44,808 bases of DNA from positions 1 through 44,808 of the forward strand of contig NW_020290111.1 of NCBI RefSeq assembly GCF_003144195.1, read 5' to 3'. The notes beneath the pieces are model-generated. The model ran no database searches and was not told where the DNA came from. It worked only from the letters and a program-made list of their open reading frames with translations. The number at the start of each line of letters is the position of its first letter. Positions within the stretch are counted from its first letter, which is position 1. Source of the DNA: Ceraceosorus guamensis. Taxonomy: Eukaryota; Basidiomycota; Exobasidiomycetes; Ceraceosorales; Ceraceosoraceae. Position numbers and translations under genes: made by a program. Below, in pieces: positions 23,901 to 34,276 of the stretch.

Positions 23901-25224
23901 GCAGTCGATGAAGCCTCTGTGCACGCTGATGAGCCCGTCGGGAAAGCCATCGATGCTGCGTTTGCAGCCCCACATGACTGCAGCTCTTCGCGTCTTCTCG
24001 TCCACTTCGCAAGAAGCTATGCGGCCAGCCAGGCCGACGGCTTCTTGAATGCGCGCTCGACGAGGATCGCCAGGCTGCATGTGACGCAGTATGGCGTCGA
24101 GCAGGAGCGTGTATCGTGGGATGCGCTGCACGGGCTCCATGAGCAGTTCTCGCAGGCCAATGTTGCCCATGCCCTGCACTCCGTATTTCGTGCGCTGGAC
24201 CAAAATGTCAAGCTGTCAATGGGCTGCGGAAAATACGAGAATCATGCTGGGTCGAACCCGCTCACCTCTACAAAATCTCTGAAAGCGCGATTGGACCTTG
24301 TCATGGACTGCTCGATGTGTTTCGCCTTTTCAAAGTTGGCAAAATACTCGTTGTAGCACGCAAAGCAAGCCATCTAGTCGTGTGCAGGGGTTTGCGAGCT
24401 CAGTCAGAGTCTGAGCCTGGGTACATCGCAACGCCTTGATTCTTCGCAAGTCACTCACGTGCCGGTGGACCACGTCGCCCAATCGGTCGCGATCCCTCTT
24501 GCCACCCTTGACGCACTTTTCCAGATCGCTCAAAAATGCCCTGTTTGCGCCCACAATCTCTCCGATGTTCCCAAACAAGCGCTGAGCTTCATATCGAGGT
24601 ATGACCGCTGTGTCCGAGTCCACGGCGAGCGCTCGGAGAGGAGCTGCATAGCGCTACATTTGCGCAGTGTGGCATGGTGACAAAAAAGAAGCGCGATGAA
24701 GATTAGCGATTGGACTTTGCACGTTGCTGCTCCGCGCTCCGCGGTCCCGCGATGCGCGATGCGCTGCACTCACATTTGCCAGCGTATCTATTCTTCTGAC
24801 GTAGCTCCTCTCCGTCTCTAGCAGCTCCGCCAGTCTGGCTTCGAATGCGCTCGAGCTCGAGCTCTTTGGCTTGTCTGCCGATGCGGCGTTGCCAGCGTCC
24901 CACGCTGCTGTCGCGTTGCCTGCCCCGCGCTGATCGGGAGCGAGTATGCGGGATATGCTCTGCTCCGAGTCGCTGCGTGTGAGACCCAATCCGGGAGTGT
25001 TGACTGCGGAATGAGGAAGAAAAGCGTCGGAAGTGTCGATGGCCCCAGATTGATCCAGCACCACACTGCCAAGGTGCGGCAGGATGGCGGAAGCTGCACG
25101 CAGCACGCAGCACGCAGCACGCACGCACGCAAACCCACACGGCCGCAAAGGATACGTCAGCTCTGCACCGCATCCTGCCCGCAATGGCCCACACCCGCAG
25201 CCACATCGGTAGCCACGCCCACCT

Positions 25225-25255
<31 letters not shown>

Positions 25256-26338
25256 CATTCGCAACTCACACGCTCCGCCTTCTGCGGCTCTGGCCTGCAC
25301 ATACGCTGCCTGCTCCCCTTCTGCCTTTTCCAGCACCGCGTCCCAGTGATCCACGACGAGCAGCATTCTCTCCTGCCTCCTCTCCTCTGCCTCTCTCATC
25401 ATCCTGTCCGTAGTAGGCGACTCGGCGGTGAATGTGGTGTTGATGGGAGTCTGCGCTTGCCTGCTCGATGGCGTCCCGATCGCAGCAGCGATGGGCGTGG
25501 AGCGCGAGCCTGTGCGAGCGTGCGATGGAGAGTGAGTGTGAGAGTGAGATTGAGCATGCTGACGGCGCGCATCGCCAGTGTCGATGGAGGAGCGGGCAGG
25601 GGGTCGCACAGAAGCGTCGAGCATCTGCATCTGCGCGTTGGAGTCTCGCCTCGCCGCCATCGCAGCCGCAGCCGCAGCCGCGCCAGCACCACCACCACCA
25701 CCACCACTAGCACCAGCACCAGCAACAGCGCCGACATGCTCATCATCGCCTACCCAGCTTCCCATCCTCTGCCGCGGATCTTTGGTGGGGCTGGGTGGTC
25801 TGGAGCTCTTGCCGCCCATGCTGCTGCCGCCCATCCTGCTCAAAGAAGGAAAAGCCGGGCCAGCGCGCTTCTCCCATTCCCTGCTCTCGTCTGCGTGACT
25901 GTGACTGTGACTGTGACTGTGACTGTGATTGGGTGACTGCACGCTGTGGGAGCTGGAATGCGCAGGACTGCTCCTCGCAAGGAAGCGCGTGGGTGAGACG
26001 GAGCGGAGGCGAGGAGAGACGTTTCTCAACAGGCTCCTGCCAAATGTCTGCTTATCCGCCTTGCTGGGCGATGCAGGCGCGCAGTCCCTCGCCGCCGCCG
26101 TCGCCGCCGTCGCCGCCATGGCCGCCATGCCGCTGCTTGGCGAGTCTAGAGTGTTGGAGAAGGAGTCGCCTCTTCCTCTGCCCATGACGCGCGATCCGTT
26201 TGGTAAGGCAGCTGGAGAGTATGGCCGAGTGCGAGTTTGAGTTTGAGTGAAATGCTTGTCTGCGCGACTTGTAAAGGACTCGAGTGTAGCCGAGGCTGAG
26301 GAGAGGTGCGTCTTGAAGGGAGAGTGTGGGCGCGACAT
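20929..26338 (-). CDS. Dbl-family Rho guanine nucleotide exchange factor
   Basis: Predicted to load GTP on a Rho/Rac/Cdc42 GTPase. Seven exons on the minus strand: 26338-25270, 25093-24774, 24653-24459, 24373-24266, 24212-21357, 21297-21149 and 21034-20929, all in phase, 1600 residues. The first 350 residues are disordered, with Ser-His, Gly and Ala runs. The DH domain (about 440-650) begins LLETERSYVRRIDTLANRY and has the diagnostic LLMEPVQRIPRYTLLL. A PH-like region follows, with QHCSLFLFDDCLVILKR and then FVLRFAKGP. A long disordered region comes next, then coiled coil from about 1430 to the end (ELVALQEHLARM, ELEVEKAQAETYRRLL). It is not clearly Cdc24, Rom2 or Bud3, so no symbol is given. 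The acceptor of exon 2 could instead be the AG near 25009, removing about 28 residues. The ATG at 26338 follows a repeat-rich leader. Confidence 0.88.
21081..21095. repeat. G15 homopolymer in a RhoGEF intron
   Basis: Fifteen consecutive G on the plus strand within the last intron (21035-21148). On the transcribed strand it is a C tract near the acceptor side and could serve as the pyrimidine tract. Confidence 0.85.
25096..25123. repeat. (GCACGCA)n heptanucleotide array in RhoGEF intron 1
   Basis: Four perfect copies of GCACGCA, then GCAC tetramers. It sits immediately upstream (in gene sense) of the proposed exon 2 acceptor. Confidence 0.9.
25225..25252. repeat. (AC)14 dinucleotide tract in RhoGEF intron 1
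   Basis: Perfect AC run, just inside the first intron after its donor. Confidence 0.95.
25895..25930. repeat. (TGACTG)n hexamer inside coding DNA
   Basis: About six units within RhoGEF exon 1. Read in the gene's frame they encode alternating histidine and serine. The same hexamer occurs in spacers at about 11777-11815 and 20351-20368. Confidence 0.9.
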
Positions 26339-28679
26339 GCCGGTGTTGCACGCATCAAGTGGAGAGTGGAGAGTGATGAGGCAGGCAGGCAGGCAGGCAG
26401 GCCGTTGCGAGTGATCAGTGTAACTTGTCGATTGAGCGAGAGTCGATGGTGGACGGAGCGATGGGAGCAGGGCGGGGCGGGGCGGGGCGGGGCGCGTGAT
26501 GGAGCAGAACACAGCATTCGCATTGGCTACAGTCACGAGTCACAATTAATTCATCACGAGTCTGACTGAGTGTGGTCGGGCGAATGTCTCGCATCTCAGC
26601 GCGACCCATATATGCAAGACAAGCTGCGTTTCATGTCTCGGGGTCAACATGCAATCAATGCAGTCACAATAGTCACGAGTCACGAGTCATCATTCTCATT
26701 CAAATTGCTCTGCTCGATTTCAATCAATCACATACCCTGCCATGCCACGCTTGTATATACGCACACACAAAGCATCAACAACACTCGCGTGATTCCACCC
26801 AATTCGATCGCCTTGCTCAAGCGATCATTCTGATTCTCACACTTTGACTCTCATGCTGCATGCAATGCTATACCGCACCGCACCGCACCGCGACACCATC
26901 CATCTTGTGCTATGACGATGGACTCCAGCGACTCACGGAACTTGTCAATCACAATCGTGAATGCCCAATTCTTGAATGCGATCCGAAATCGCGAGCACGG
27001 CAATTGAGAGACCCCCCTTTTTAGCGCTGCTCCGCGGGGCTTTGCTTGGGGTAGCAGATAAACACACGCGCACGCGCGCGCGCGCGTCATGCATCCCGCG
27101 GGAACAACACCGATCGGATCTCTGCTGCATGTGCGCGCATGCAGCAGCTATGCAAAGTCCGCCTGCTATCCGCGCGCAACCCTCGCATGATGCAACACGA
27201 GCGCGCGCGTGTGCGCAGCGAGTCGTGATCGTTTCAGTCACGTGAGTCAGATCATCTTGACCATCACGTGTTATCGATTTCCCACAATTCAATCTGAATG
27301 AACTGATGAATCAAGAATCAAAAATCTTGAATCTTGAATTTTGAATCAATTCAGTCCAAGGGTCACGTGAGTCTCATGATCGATTCATCCATACGTGAGC
27401 TCTTACGCATTCATCCTCGCAGTCAGCAAGTCAAGAGTCCATCGATCAATAATGATTCGAGGTTCACGATTTCTTGATCGCTTGGTCTGACTTGTGACTC
27501 GACCCTAGTCACGAGTCATGCGCGCGCGCTCTCCACTTCTGAATCAAGAATAAAGAATTTGAGTAAATCCCTCGCGCCCGGTGGAATCTGTTTGCGGTCC
27601 AGATGACATCATGATGTTGAATTCTCATCACGTTTCAGATGGGATCTGCTTCCTCGTCTGGCCTTGCGTGAACGGCTTGCCGTCTATTTTGTCGACAAGG
27701 GCGTCTTCATCCGCTCAACGTCACTCATCACCGCGTCGCCTCGCCACTCTTGACTGAGACTCGATTTGAGACACCGACTTCGATGGCCCATTCACGATGC
27801 TCGTGACGTGACTATTCAGACTGCGTGGCATTCCCACACCCTCGAAAGTCCCCATTTGCAGTCACAAGTCCACACAGACTTGATGAGTGAGATTTGCACA
27901 CCTTGAGTCACGAGTGCGATTGTTGAAGGCAGCAAGCAGGACTTTGACTGGGAAGACTTGTCTCGCGTGACGAAAGATGAGCTCTCCCCCTTCTAGCCAC
28001 GAACAACGTCTCACCTGCGTATGCCAGACAGAGGCCCGCCCCCGCCACGCGTTGCATCATCGATGCGCACGCAAGACCGGACCGGACCGACCGTCTATGA
28101 CGCGCATGAAGGCCGAAATCGATGCAAAACATCCGCGACTCGCGACTCAGCACTCAGACTCTGACCTGACTGGGCGAGGACCGAGTCGTGCGTGCATGTG
28201 ACCAGATCGAGAAAGAATACCCCGGGAGCGTCCAGCGATAGGCCTATCAGCCGCCCATGATGATGACGACGGCGTCACACGAGTCTGGTCGATGAAAGGG
28301 CGGGCGCGGGCAACCCTGATCTGAGATTTGTGCAAATTCGATGCAAAGAGTCACGAGTGCCGGAAGTGACGACGTCGAAGCTTGCCGACGTCACAACAGT
28401 GAGTCTTCAAGGGGCTCACTCACTCACTCACCGCTTCCAGGCATGCATCGAAGCGATTTGAATCTGAATGCATGTCCCAAAGCAGAGCCCACAGGGCAAG
28501 CAGAGCCAGCCAGCATTGACGCTTGCTCGCCTGTCGGACCCACGAACAAATGAAGCTATAGCTTGTGGATGCGATGCATGCGTGGGGCAAATCACTATGC
28601 GATGCGATGCGATGCGTTGCGGTGCGTTGCGGTGCGGTGCGGTGCGGTGTGGTGCGTAATGTCGCAATCACATCGAATG

Positions 28680-28693
28680 CTAACCCTAACCCC
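28680..28693 (+). repeat. Interstitial telomere-like motif CTAACCCTAACCCC
   Basis: The plus strand reads CTAACCCTAACCCC, about two units of the CCCTAA strand of a TTAGGG telomere repeat. It could be a telomerase RNA template, a telobox bound by a Tbf1-like factor, or a scar of break repair. The motif itself is certain; its role is not. Confidence 0.9.
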
Positions 28694-28864
28694 AACAGCT
28701 CCACAAGAAGCAGGTGATCGCACGGTGGATTGATGAGCGGGTGAAGTCTGACGTAGCTAGCTGCACTTCCTTTTGGTGACGGAATAGTGTGAGTCCTGAG
28801 TGTGAGTCTACGATCGAAGAGGTGGGTCGGGTCTTCTTCTCTCGTGACTTGATCCGCCCGCCAT

Positions 28865-28892
28865 CGCACCTCGCACCTCGCACCTCGCACAT
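28865..28892. repeat. (CGCACCT)n heptanucleotide array
   Basis: Three perfect copies of CGCACCT plus one imperfect copy, in the gene-free spacer. Confidence 0.9.
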
Positions 28893-29497
28893 CGCTCGCA
28901 TGCGCTTGCTTATGCATGATTGACAGGGCGTGGGCGTGGGCGTGGGCGTGGGGGTGGAAAAGTGATCGCGCGCGCGAGGCCGTTCGTTGATGCTGGACCC
29001 TGAGTCCGTGCGTGCGTGCGGATTCACGATTGCTTATGTTAGCGCGCGCCCCTGCTGAGCGTGGCTTGCGTTGCGATGTGTCAGCTGCCTGGGTCGCGAG
29101 TCGGTCAGTCGATCACCAGCCAGCCAGCCAGCCAGCCAGCCGGTAGAAGCGCACGTCGTCTCTTCCAAGCGACGTCTCGAGACTCGAGACTTCTCAACTG
29201 CCGAGTGGCCCGGCTTACGTTAACGGCGAGATATGAAGATGATGGCATGATCAGAGGTTGTACGGAAATGGCAGCAAGCATACAGTTGAGTACCCACCGT
29301 GGCAAGCAAGCGGACCAATCCGCGACTCGTGACTACAGCGCTCTCTGTCTGTCTGTCTGTCTGTCGTGCCAGCCAGCTTGCTTCAGACGAGCAGCCGGGC
29401 GATGCAGCTGGATGTTCAAGTCACACCATGGTGGAGTTTGAGTGTGGAGTTTGAGCGCGAGACCAGCAGGACCGACCAGCTTCTGGCTCGGGTCGAG

Positions 29498-29503
29498 TAT
29501 AAG
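29498..29503 (+). promoter_or_regulatory. TATA-like box of the small acidic gene
   Basis: TATAAG within GAGTATAAGAC, 140 bases upstream of the ATG at 29643. The intervening leader is rich in C and A (CCACC, CCCC), as in strongly expressed fungal genes, and the start context ACCAAAATG is good. Confidence 0.55.
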
Positions 29504-29642
29504 ACTTGGCCATTTGGCGTGCGTGCATCACCACTTTGCCCCCTTTCCCCCACTTCCTTCATCGCATTCGCATCAACGCGCATTCCACCCCAAACAATTT
29601 CGCTTTCCGCACACTACACAAATCCACCCAGCCCCCACCAAA

Positions 29643-29867
29643 ATGTCTTCCGACGAGCAAGAGTTCAAGCCCGAGAACAGCTCCAACGAGCAAGCTCAAT
29701 TGGCCGAAGACCGCGGGGCCGAGCAGGCCACTGCTGGTGCCGCTTTGGATGCCGAGGATGGAGTGAACAAGGACAACATCATCGATGATGAATCCGGACC
29801 TGGCGGCCGCTCCAAAAGGGCTACACGAGGTGACCCTACCAGCGCAGTGAGTAGCGGCGTCAAACAC

Positions 29868-29910
<43 letters not shown>

Positions 29911-30105
29911 TGTGTGTGTGTGTGTGTCACGAGCGCGAGGACCCTTAACTCAGGGGACTCGCCTCGGCGGCGGCACAGCACACGCCGTTGTTGGCCGCGC
30001 TGACCTTGACATCGCATCGCACACTCTGACCTGCATCGTGCCATCCCTTTTGATCAGGACAAGGAGATCGACGCAGATGTCGAGCAAGCCGAGCAGGAGG
30101 CCTGA
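29643..30105 (+). CDS. Small acidic protein, 83 residues, unknown
   Basis: Two exons, 29643-29846 and 30058-30105, joined in phase. The intron (29847-30057) has a GTGAGT donor and a TGATCAG acceptor. The product is very acidic and rich in Glu, Asp, Ala and Gln, with one basic patch (GRSKRATRG, about residues 57-65) between two acidic flanks (NIIDDESGPG before, DKEIDADVEQAEQEA after). It has no membrane segment or signal peptide. The layout of acidic stretches around an RxTRG patch recalls the CHZ motif of the H2A.Z chaperone Chz1, but the match is partial (the usual GRRTRG...DY is not complete), so this is only a suggestion. The TATA box, clean leader and strong start context support a real, expressed gene. 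It is on the same strand as CAP2, 1 kb away. Confidence 0.7.
29871..29927. repeat. (AG)19 then (TG)9 compound dinucleotide repeat in an intron
   Basis: Perfect AG run 29871-29908 followed directly by a TG run, near the start of the intron of the small acidic gene. Confidence 0.95.
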
Positions 30106-30173
30106 GAGGTGATCCAGCGCAGCAGCAACCTTTGCCGTTCGGGCGACTCGAAGCGCAACTTGAGCCACACTAC

Positions 30174-30203
30174 CACCACACCACACCACACCACACCACA
30201 CCG
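30174..30203. repeat. (CCACA)n pentanucleotide tract
   Basis: Six near-perfect units of CCACA, the complement of the unit found upstream of THR1. Confidence 0.9.
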
Positions 30204-30655
30204 CCTCTCGTCGTTGCCATCGCTTTCGGACCTTGGCGCAAACAGACGGCTGGTAGACTAGTTCGCGAGCACGACGAGGAAGCATACAATCGTGTGCATA
30301 TGACGCCTTGCCTTGCGCGCACCACACCACCCCCTTGCTCGTTTCTTGAATGTAATGAGGATGTACGTATCTTTTGCGATAAAAGCATTCACCATTGCCC
30401 CATCCTGCCAGCGTGATCTGCGCACTCGACACAAGCGGTGAACCTCGCGGTGCGCTCGAGACTGCTCAGCTTGCTCACGAGCGGACTTGGTCTGCACTAA
30501 TTGATCGCTCGCTGTAAGTGCAGCAAAGACTCCGTGCGCTTGATTCGGGGATGAGTCATTCATTCGGCGAGCCACCTGCGACTCCAGCGATGATGTGGTC
30601 ATCGATACATGATGAGATCATCTTGCGACTCGTGAATACGGCTTCGTGATTAGAT

Positions 30656-30679
30656 GATTCACGATTCACGATTCACGAT
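30656..30679. repeat. (GATTCAC)n heptanucleotide array
   Basis: 3.4 perfect copies of GATTCAC. Confidence 0.9.
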
Positions 30680-30993
30680 CAGAATGTGAGCTTGAAACCT
30701 CGTCCGCGGGAGCGAGGCTGCCGTGCACGCGCAAGTCTCTCGTGCGAGATCCGCGATTGTGATCCAAGCGCCAGGCCGAGTATGGACGCGGGCGTGCGTG
30801 CGTGCATGCATGCATGCAGTCATGCAGTCACAGTCATGGAAGCGCCCTCCCTGCCTCCCGGCGAACGCGGTGTTGATCGCTCTCCGCCGCATCCAGGCTG
30901 GCTGAACAGCATCTGCACGGCGGGCGACTTTTGGCTTGGCTCGCCCACTGAAATCACATCACATGCCACACCCCAATCCATCCCCTCTCCACT

Positions 30994-31020
30994 CACGACG
31001 CACGACGCACGACGCACGAC
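30994..31020. repeat. (CACGACG)n heptanucleotide array
   Basis: 3.9 perfect copies of CACGACG, about 107 bases upstream of the CAP2 ATG. Confidence 0.9.
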
Positions 31021-31126
31021 TCCACGACTCACCTCTTTGGTCCTCATGCCGACACGCTCGACCACCTTGTAGAGCAAACCCCGTCCTCCTGTCCTCTCGC
31101 GTATCACGATCAGTAGTGCACCAAGC

Positions 31127-32440
31127 ATGGCAGCTGCAGCGTCGGGATTGGGTGGAGCAGGATCAGCGGTTGTGGCGCTTGGTGGGGGCGGGGGTGGCAG
31201 CGGCAGCGGCAGTGGCAGTGGCAGCCAAAGCGTGGTGGACCTCTCGCTGGATCTGCTTCGACGTTTGCCTCCCTCTGACATCTCCCACAACTTGTCCAAA
31301 TTGCTGTCCACCTGTCCCAATTCGCTCTCGGAGGATCTCATCGGCTCGGTGGATGAGCCGCCGGTGGTCAAGGTGGATGACAGTCCAGAAGGTGCGGGCA
31401 GGGAGTTTCTGGCTTGCGATTACAATCGGGATGGCGACTCTTGGCGCAGTCCGTGGAGCAATAGATTCTTGCCAGAGGAGCTGGAGGATGGCACTCGACC
31501 CAGTCAACGTCTAAGGCAGCTGGAAGAGAAGGCCATGGAAGCATTCAGCACGTACAGGCAGCTGTGCGTAGTCGCGGTTCAAGCGGGGCATGATGGAGCA
31601 CTCACTTGTTCGCTTGCATTGTGCGCGCACACACACACACACACCCCCACACCTTTTCCATCGCGCAGGTATTACGAGTCTGGCATCTCCTCTTGCTACT
31701 TTTGGGATCTGGACGACTCAAACTTTGCGGGCGCCATCGTCATCAGATCTCAGCTCTCTGCAGGCAGGGTGCAGGGTTCGTGGAATTCGCTGCACGTGTT
31801 CGAAGCGACGGAATTGGGCGTCAAGAGCGTGAGCTACAAGTTGACCAGCACCGTCATGCTCAGCTTCGACGTCAAGCAGCAGCAGCAGCAGCAGAAGGGC
31901 GACAAGGAAGGCAGCGCAGCGGTTGGGGACGGGAGTGGGAATGGCAAGGAACAGCAAAAGAAGGGCAACATGAACTTGAGCGGAAGCCTGACCAGGCAGG
32001 TGAGTTGGCACCTCGTACGCTCCTCCTCCTCCTCATTGCCTCGGGTGCTGCGGGTCTTGCATCCATGCTTTGTGTCTGCTCATCTTGTGCTTTTCCCCCC
32101 CCCCCTCCCTCAGTCGGAAGAGAAGTTGCCCCTTCCGGATTACGCATCGCACATTGCCAACCTGGGCAAGATGGTAGAGGAGATGGAAGCGAAGCAGAGA
32201 AATCTATTGCAGGTGAGCTGCTCCCCTCCTCCATCGTAGTCTCCCTCTTTCTCGAGGCCCTGTTGACCTCGCCGCCCGCATGTCGGGCTTGTCCACCACC
32301 ACCAGACCGTCTACTTCGGCAAGACTCTCGACGTGCTCAACTCTGTTCGAAGTCCGGAGTCTCTAGACGCGAAGCGCAAAGAGAGGGAGCTACAAAAGGA
32401 GCTCATGGGACTGTGGAAGAGGCCTGGAGTGGAATCGTGA
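31127..32440 (+). CDS. CAP2: F-actin capping protein subunit beta
   Basis: With the alpha subunit it caps actin filament barbed ends in patches and cables. Four exons: 31127-31563, 31669-31999, 32114-32212 and 32306-32440, giving 333 residues (family usually 270-290). Introns keep phase and have GTGCGT or GTGAGT/GTGAGC donors. Family blocks are LDLLRRLPPSDISHNLSKLL, LACDYNRDGDSWRSPWSNRF, YYESGISSCYFWDLDDSNFA, SWNSLHVFEA and TVYFGKTLDVLNSVR near the C terminus. The extra length is a Gly/Ser-rich N-terminal extension (about 1-34) and an inserted Gln/Lys/Gly-rich loop with six glutamines (about residues 213-245). The first ATG is used because it directly precedes the alanine/glycine leader; a later start would lose only this tail. 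Confidence 0.95.
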
Positions 32441-34276
32441 TGGTGCCGTCAGGACGACTTCACTTTTGATGGTGGAGGGCCTCTCGCTGCAAGCTTTGGC
32501 TAGGTATTGTAGACGTCTCCTCTTGTCCTTGAGATCATGCCAAAGCCAACTCCTTTGTTACGCAACGGCGTTTCCTTGCGGAATGCGCATTGACCCCAAC
32601 CCACCTAGTCCATTTGTCTCTGTCAATGGAGGGTCTTGCAATTGCAATCCTTTCATAGATACAATGCAACGCTAACGGGCGGATTGCGCCAATCGGCACA
32701 ACTCTTTTCCAACCGAGAGGTCGTCATGTCCCGTCACACACATGTGCTTGACCTGCTTTGGTGCCTCTCGGGGAGGTGTAGTGCGGCGCGTCCTGTAGGC
32801 GACGAGGCTGTGGGAGAATATGGGACGAGTGGTTTCAGATAGAGTATAATGGGTGCACCCTTATTCGGTCGGCTCAAGAGGCTTGCAGCGACCTCGGAGG
32901 CGATGGATTGCCCAATGGTGCCGAATGCTCCTCAGCTGGAAGTGAGCAGCGATACCTTGCGCTTGATCATGTGCAACTGGTATGAGCGCAGTGAGCTTCG
33001 CCAGAACTCGTGTAGACGAGCAGTGAATTATAGTGCATAGTACCACACATTGCCCTCTTCGTGAGAGGTTTTCGATTTGTGGCAGCATTTGCCTACATGC
33101 TATACGACGAGAAGCGTGCTAGCTGGAGAGTGTCGAATTTGGTTGGTTGAATGCAGAGGATCTGCCAGGGCATCCCTGTGTGTTGAACACCACTCGAGGC
33201 GACGAGAGGGTGAGGCATCCTGATCGCATGACCAGAGCCTCGCAACCGACTGCCGTCAACGTGATCAGCGTGACCTTATCATGCCTGGCATTTGTATGGA
33301 AGGAGCCCGTCATGAGTCTGCGAACAATTTGTTTTGTCAGTGAGAGCGCAGAAAAGGAATCGCCGGCATACTCGTGATGCCGTTGGAGCCGAGATAAAGT
33401 CAGGCGTTGCGAAGGATTGTCGAAGTGCTCTTCCCCGGATTTGCAATCTTTGTGCAAATTGGCGATGACTTCGCAGAAATGCGAGTAGCAAATACTGAGC
33501 AAGGCGACACCAGGCTGTGCCTCGCCGAGATGAAGACGATTACTTGACAGTGCTGATAGCTAGATAGTCGCCTCAGAGTTGCAAGTCACAAGGCTCGTCA
33601 CTCGCTCAGTTCAAATGTGACGGGGGGGGTCATCGCCGTCTTGCCAAATGATTGCGGGCCCATGTCCGACCTCGTGCTTGGATGTTCTAGCGGTTAGAGT
33701 AGCGCGAAAATCGACACCGCCACTCGCCCCCAGAGCAGCGAGCACCCAATGCCAAAGTTCAAGCTGTCTGGAGTGGGTGATCATGTTAATGTTGCAAAAT
33801 TGGACATGAGTGCGAGTCACGCCTAACGTTGAATTTTCGGATTCATTTTGTAAATTCATAGCTGTACTCAAGACTGCCAAATAGGCGCGAAGCTGCTTGC
33901 TCATAGGATTGAGGGAATGGTGCCAGAGAGGTTGATTGGTCAGAAGATGCCCATCAGCAAAGTGGCACCACCGGCCAATGATTGAAGGATCGCATGAACT
34001 TCCTGCAAGATGAGTTTTGCATTGGTGACTGTTCTCTGATTTTTTTTTTCTTCTTCTTCTTCTTTTCTTTCCCCTCGGAGCGCTCGGTCTGTCACCGCGT
34101 ACGGGCGTTGAGCGGTAAGGCTGTGATTCCTGCAAGTTCCGGCAGGAAGCGACCCCACGACAAATACTCGCTGTTCTTACGCTCACGTTGTGCCCGTGAC
34201 GTGCTCACAGCCAAGCGGCAAGCAGTAAGTCGAATTGGTTTGGCGTGGCCCATGACAAGGTGGCTGAGATGCTCCT
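32441..34276. other. 1.8-kb spacer, CAP2 3' side to membrane-protein 3' side
   Basis: The CAP2 gene (plus) and the membrane-protein gene (minus) converge here. Minus-strand frames of 127 codons (33119-33502) and 191 codons (33611-34186) exist. Neither has a recognisable motif, and the second owes its KKRRRRRKKK run to a T/TTC tract at 34040-34066. A G7 run is at 33622-33628. No gene can be supported, though an unrecognised small one is possible. Confidence 0.4.

Larger units (their letters stand above)
26339..29642. other. 3.3-kb gene-free spacer between divergent genes
   Basis: The spacer separates the RhoGEF start (minus) from the small acidic gene (plus). No chain of phased exons was found on either strand. 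It is rich in tandem units: AGGC near 26385-26403, GGGGC near 26470-26490, CCGCA near 26875-26893, GCGAT/GCGGT near 28595-28655, GGGCGT near 28926-28955, CCAG near 29117-29140 and CTGT near 29346-29364. Words of the type GAATCAAGAATC, CTTGAATCTTGAAT and TCACGAGT recur. A telomere-like 14-mer lies at 28680. The length and lack of ORFs leave room for a non-coding RNA gene. Confidence 0.6.
30106..31126. promoter_or_regulatory. Spacer and promoter region upstream of CAP2
   Basis: This 1-kb spacer lies between two plus-strand genes, so the left part is 3' UTR and the right part the CAP2 promoter. It holds a CCACA array and two heptamer arrays. A small pyrimidine-rich leader (CCTCCTGTCCTCTCGC) precedes the CAP2 ATG. 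No gene is supported. Confidence 0.5.

Noticed and set aside
26339-29642. CRISPR-like or phage-like arrays
   Set aside because: The repeats are short tandem units without spacers, and the genome is eukaryotic.
33119-33502. 127-codon minus-strand frame
   Set aside because: No recognisable motif, mixed composition and no partner exons.
33675-33720. tRNA-like word series (TCTAGCGGTTAGAGTAGCGCGA)
   Set aside because: Resembles an A box loosely, but no B box or cloverleaf could be formed nearby.
33611-34186. 191-codon minus-strand frame with a KKRRRRRKKK run
   Set aside because: The basic run comes from a T/TTC repeat. The rest has no domain, coiled coil or splice context, and it lies where the 3' UTR of the 34277 gene is expected.
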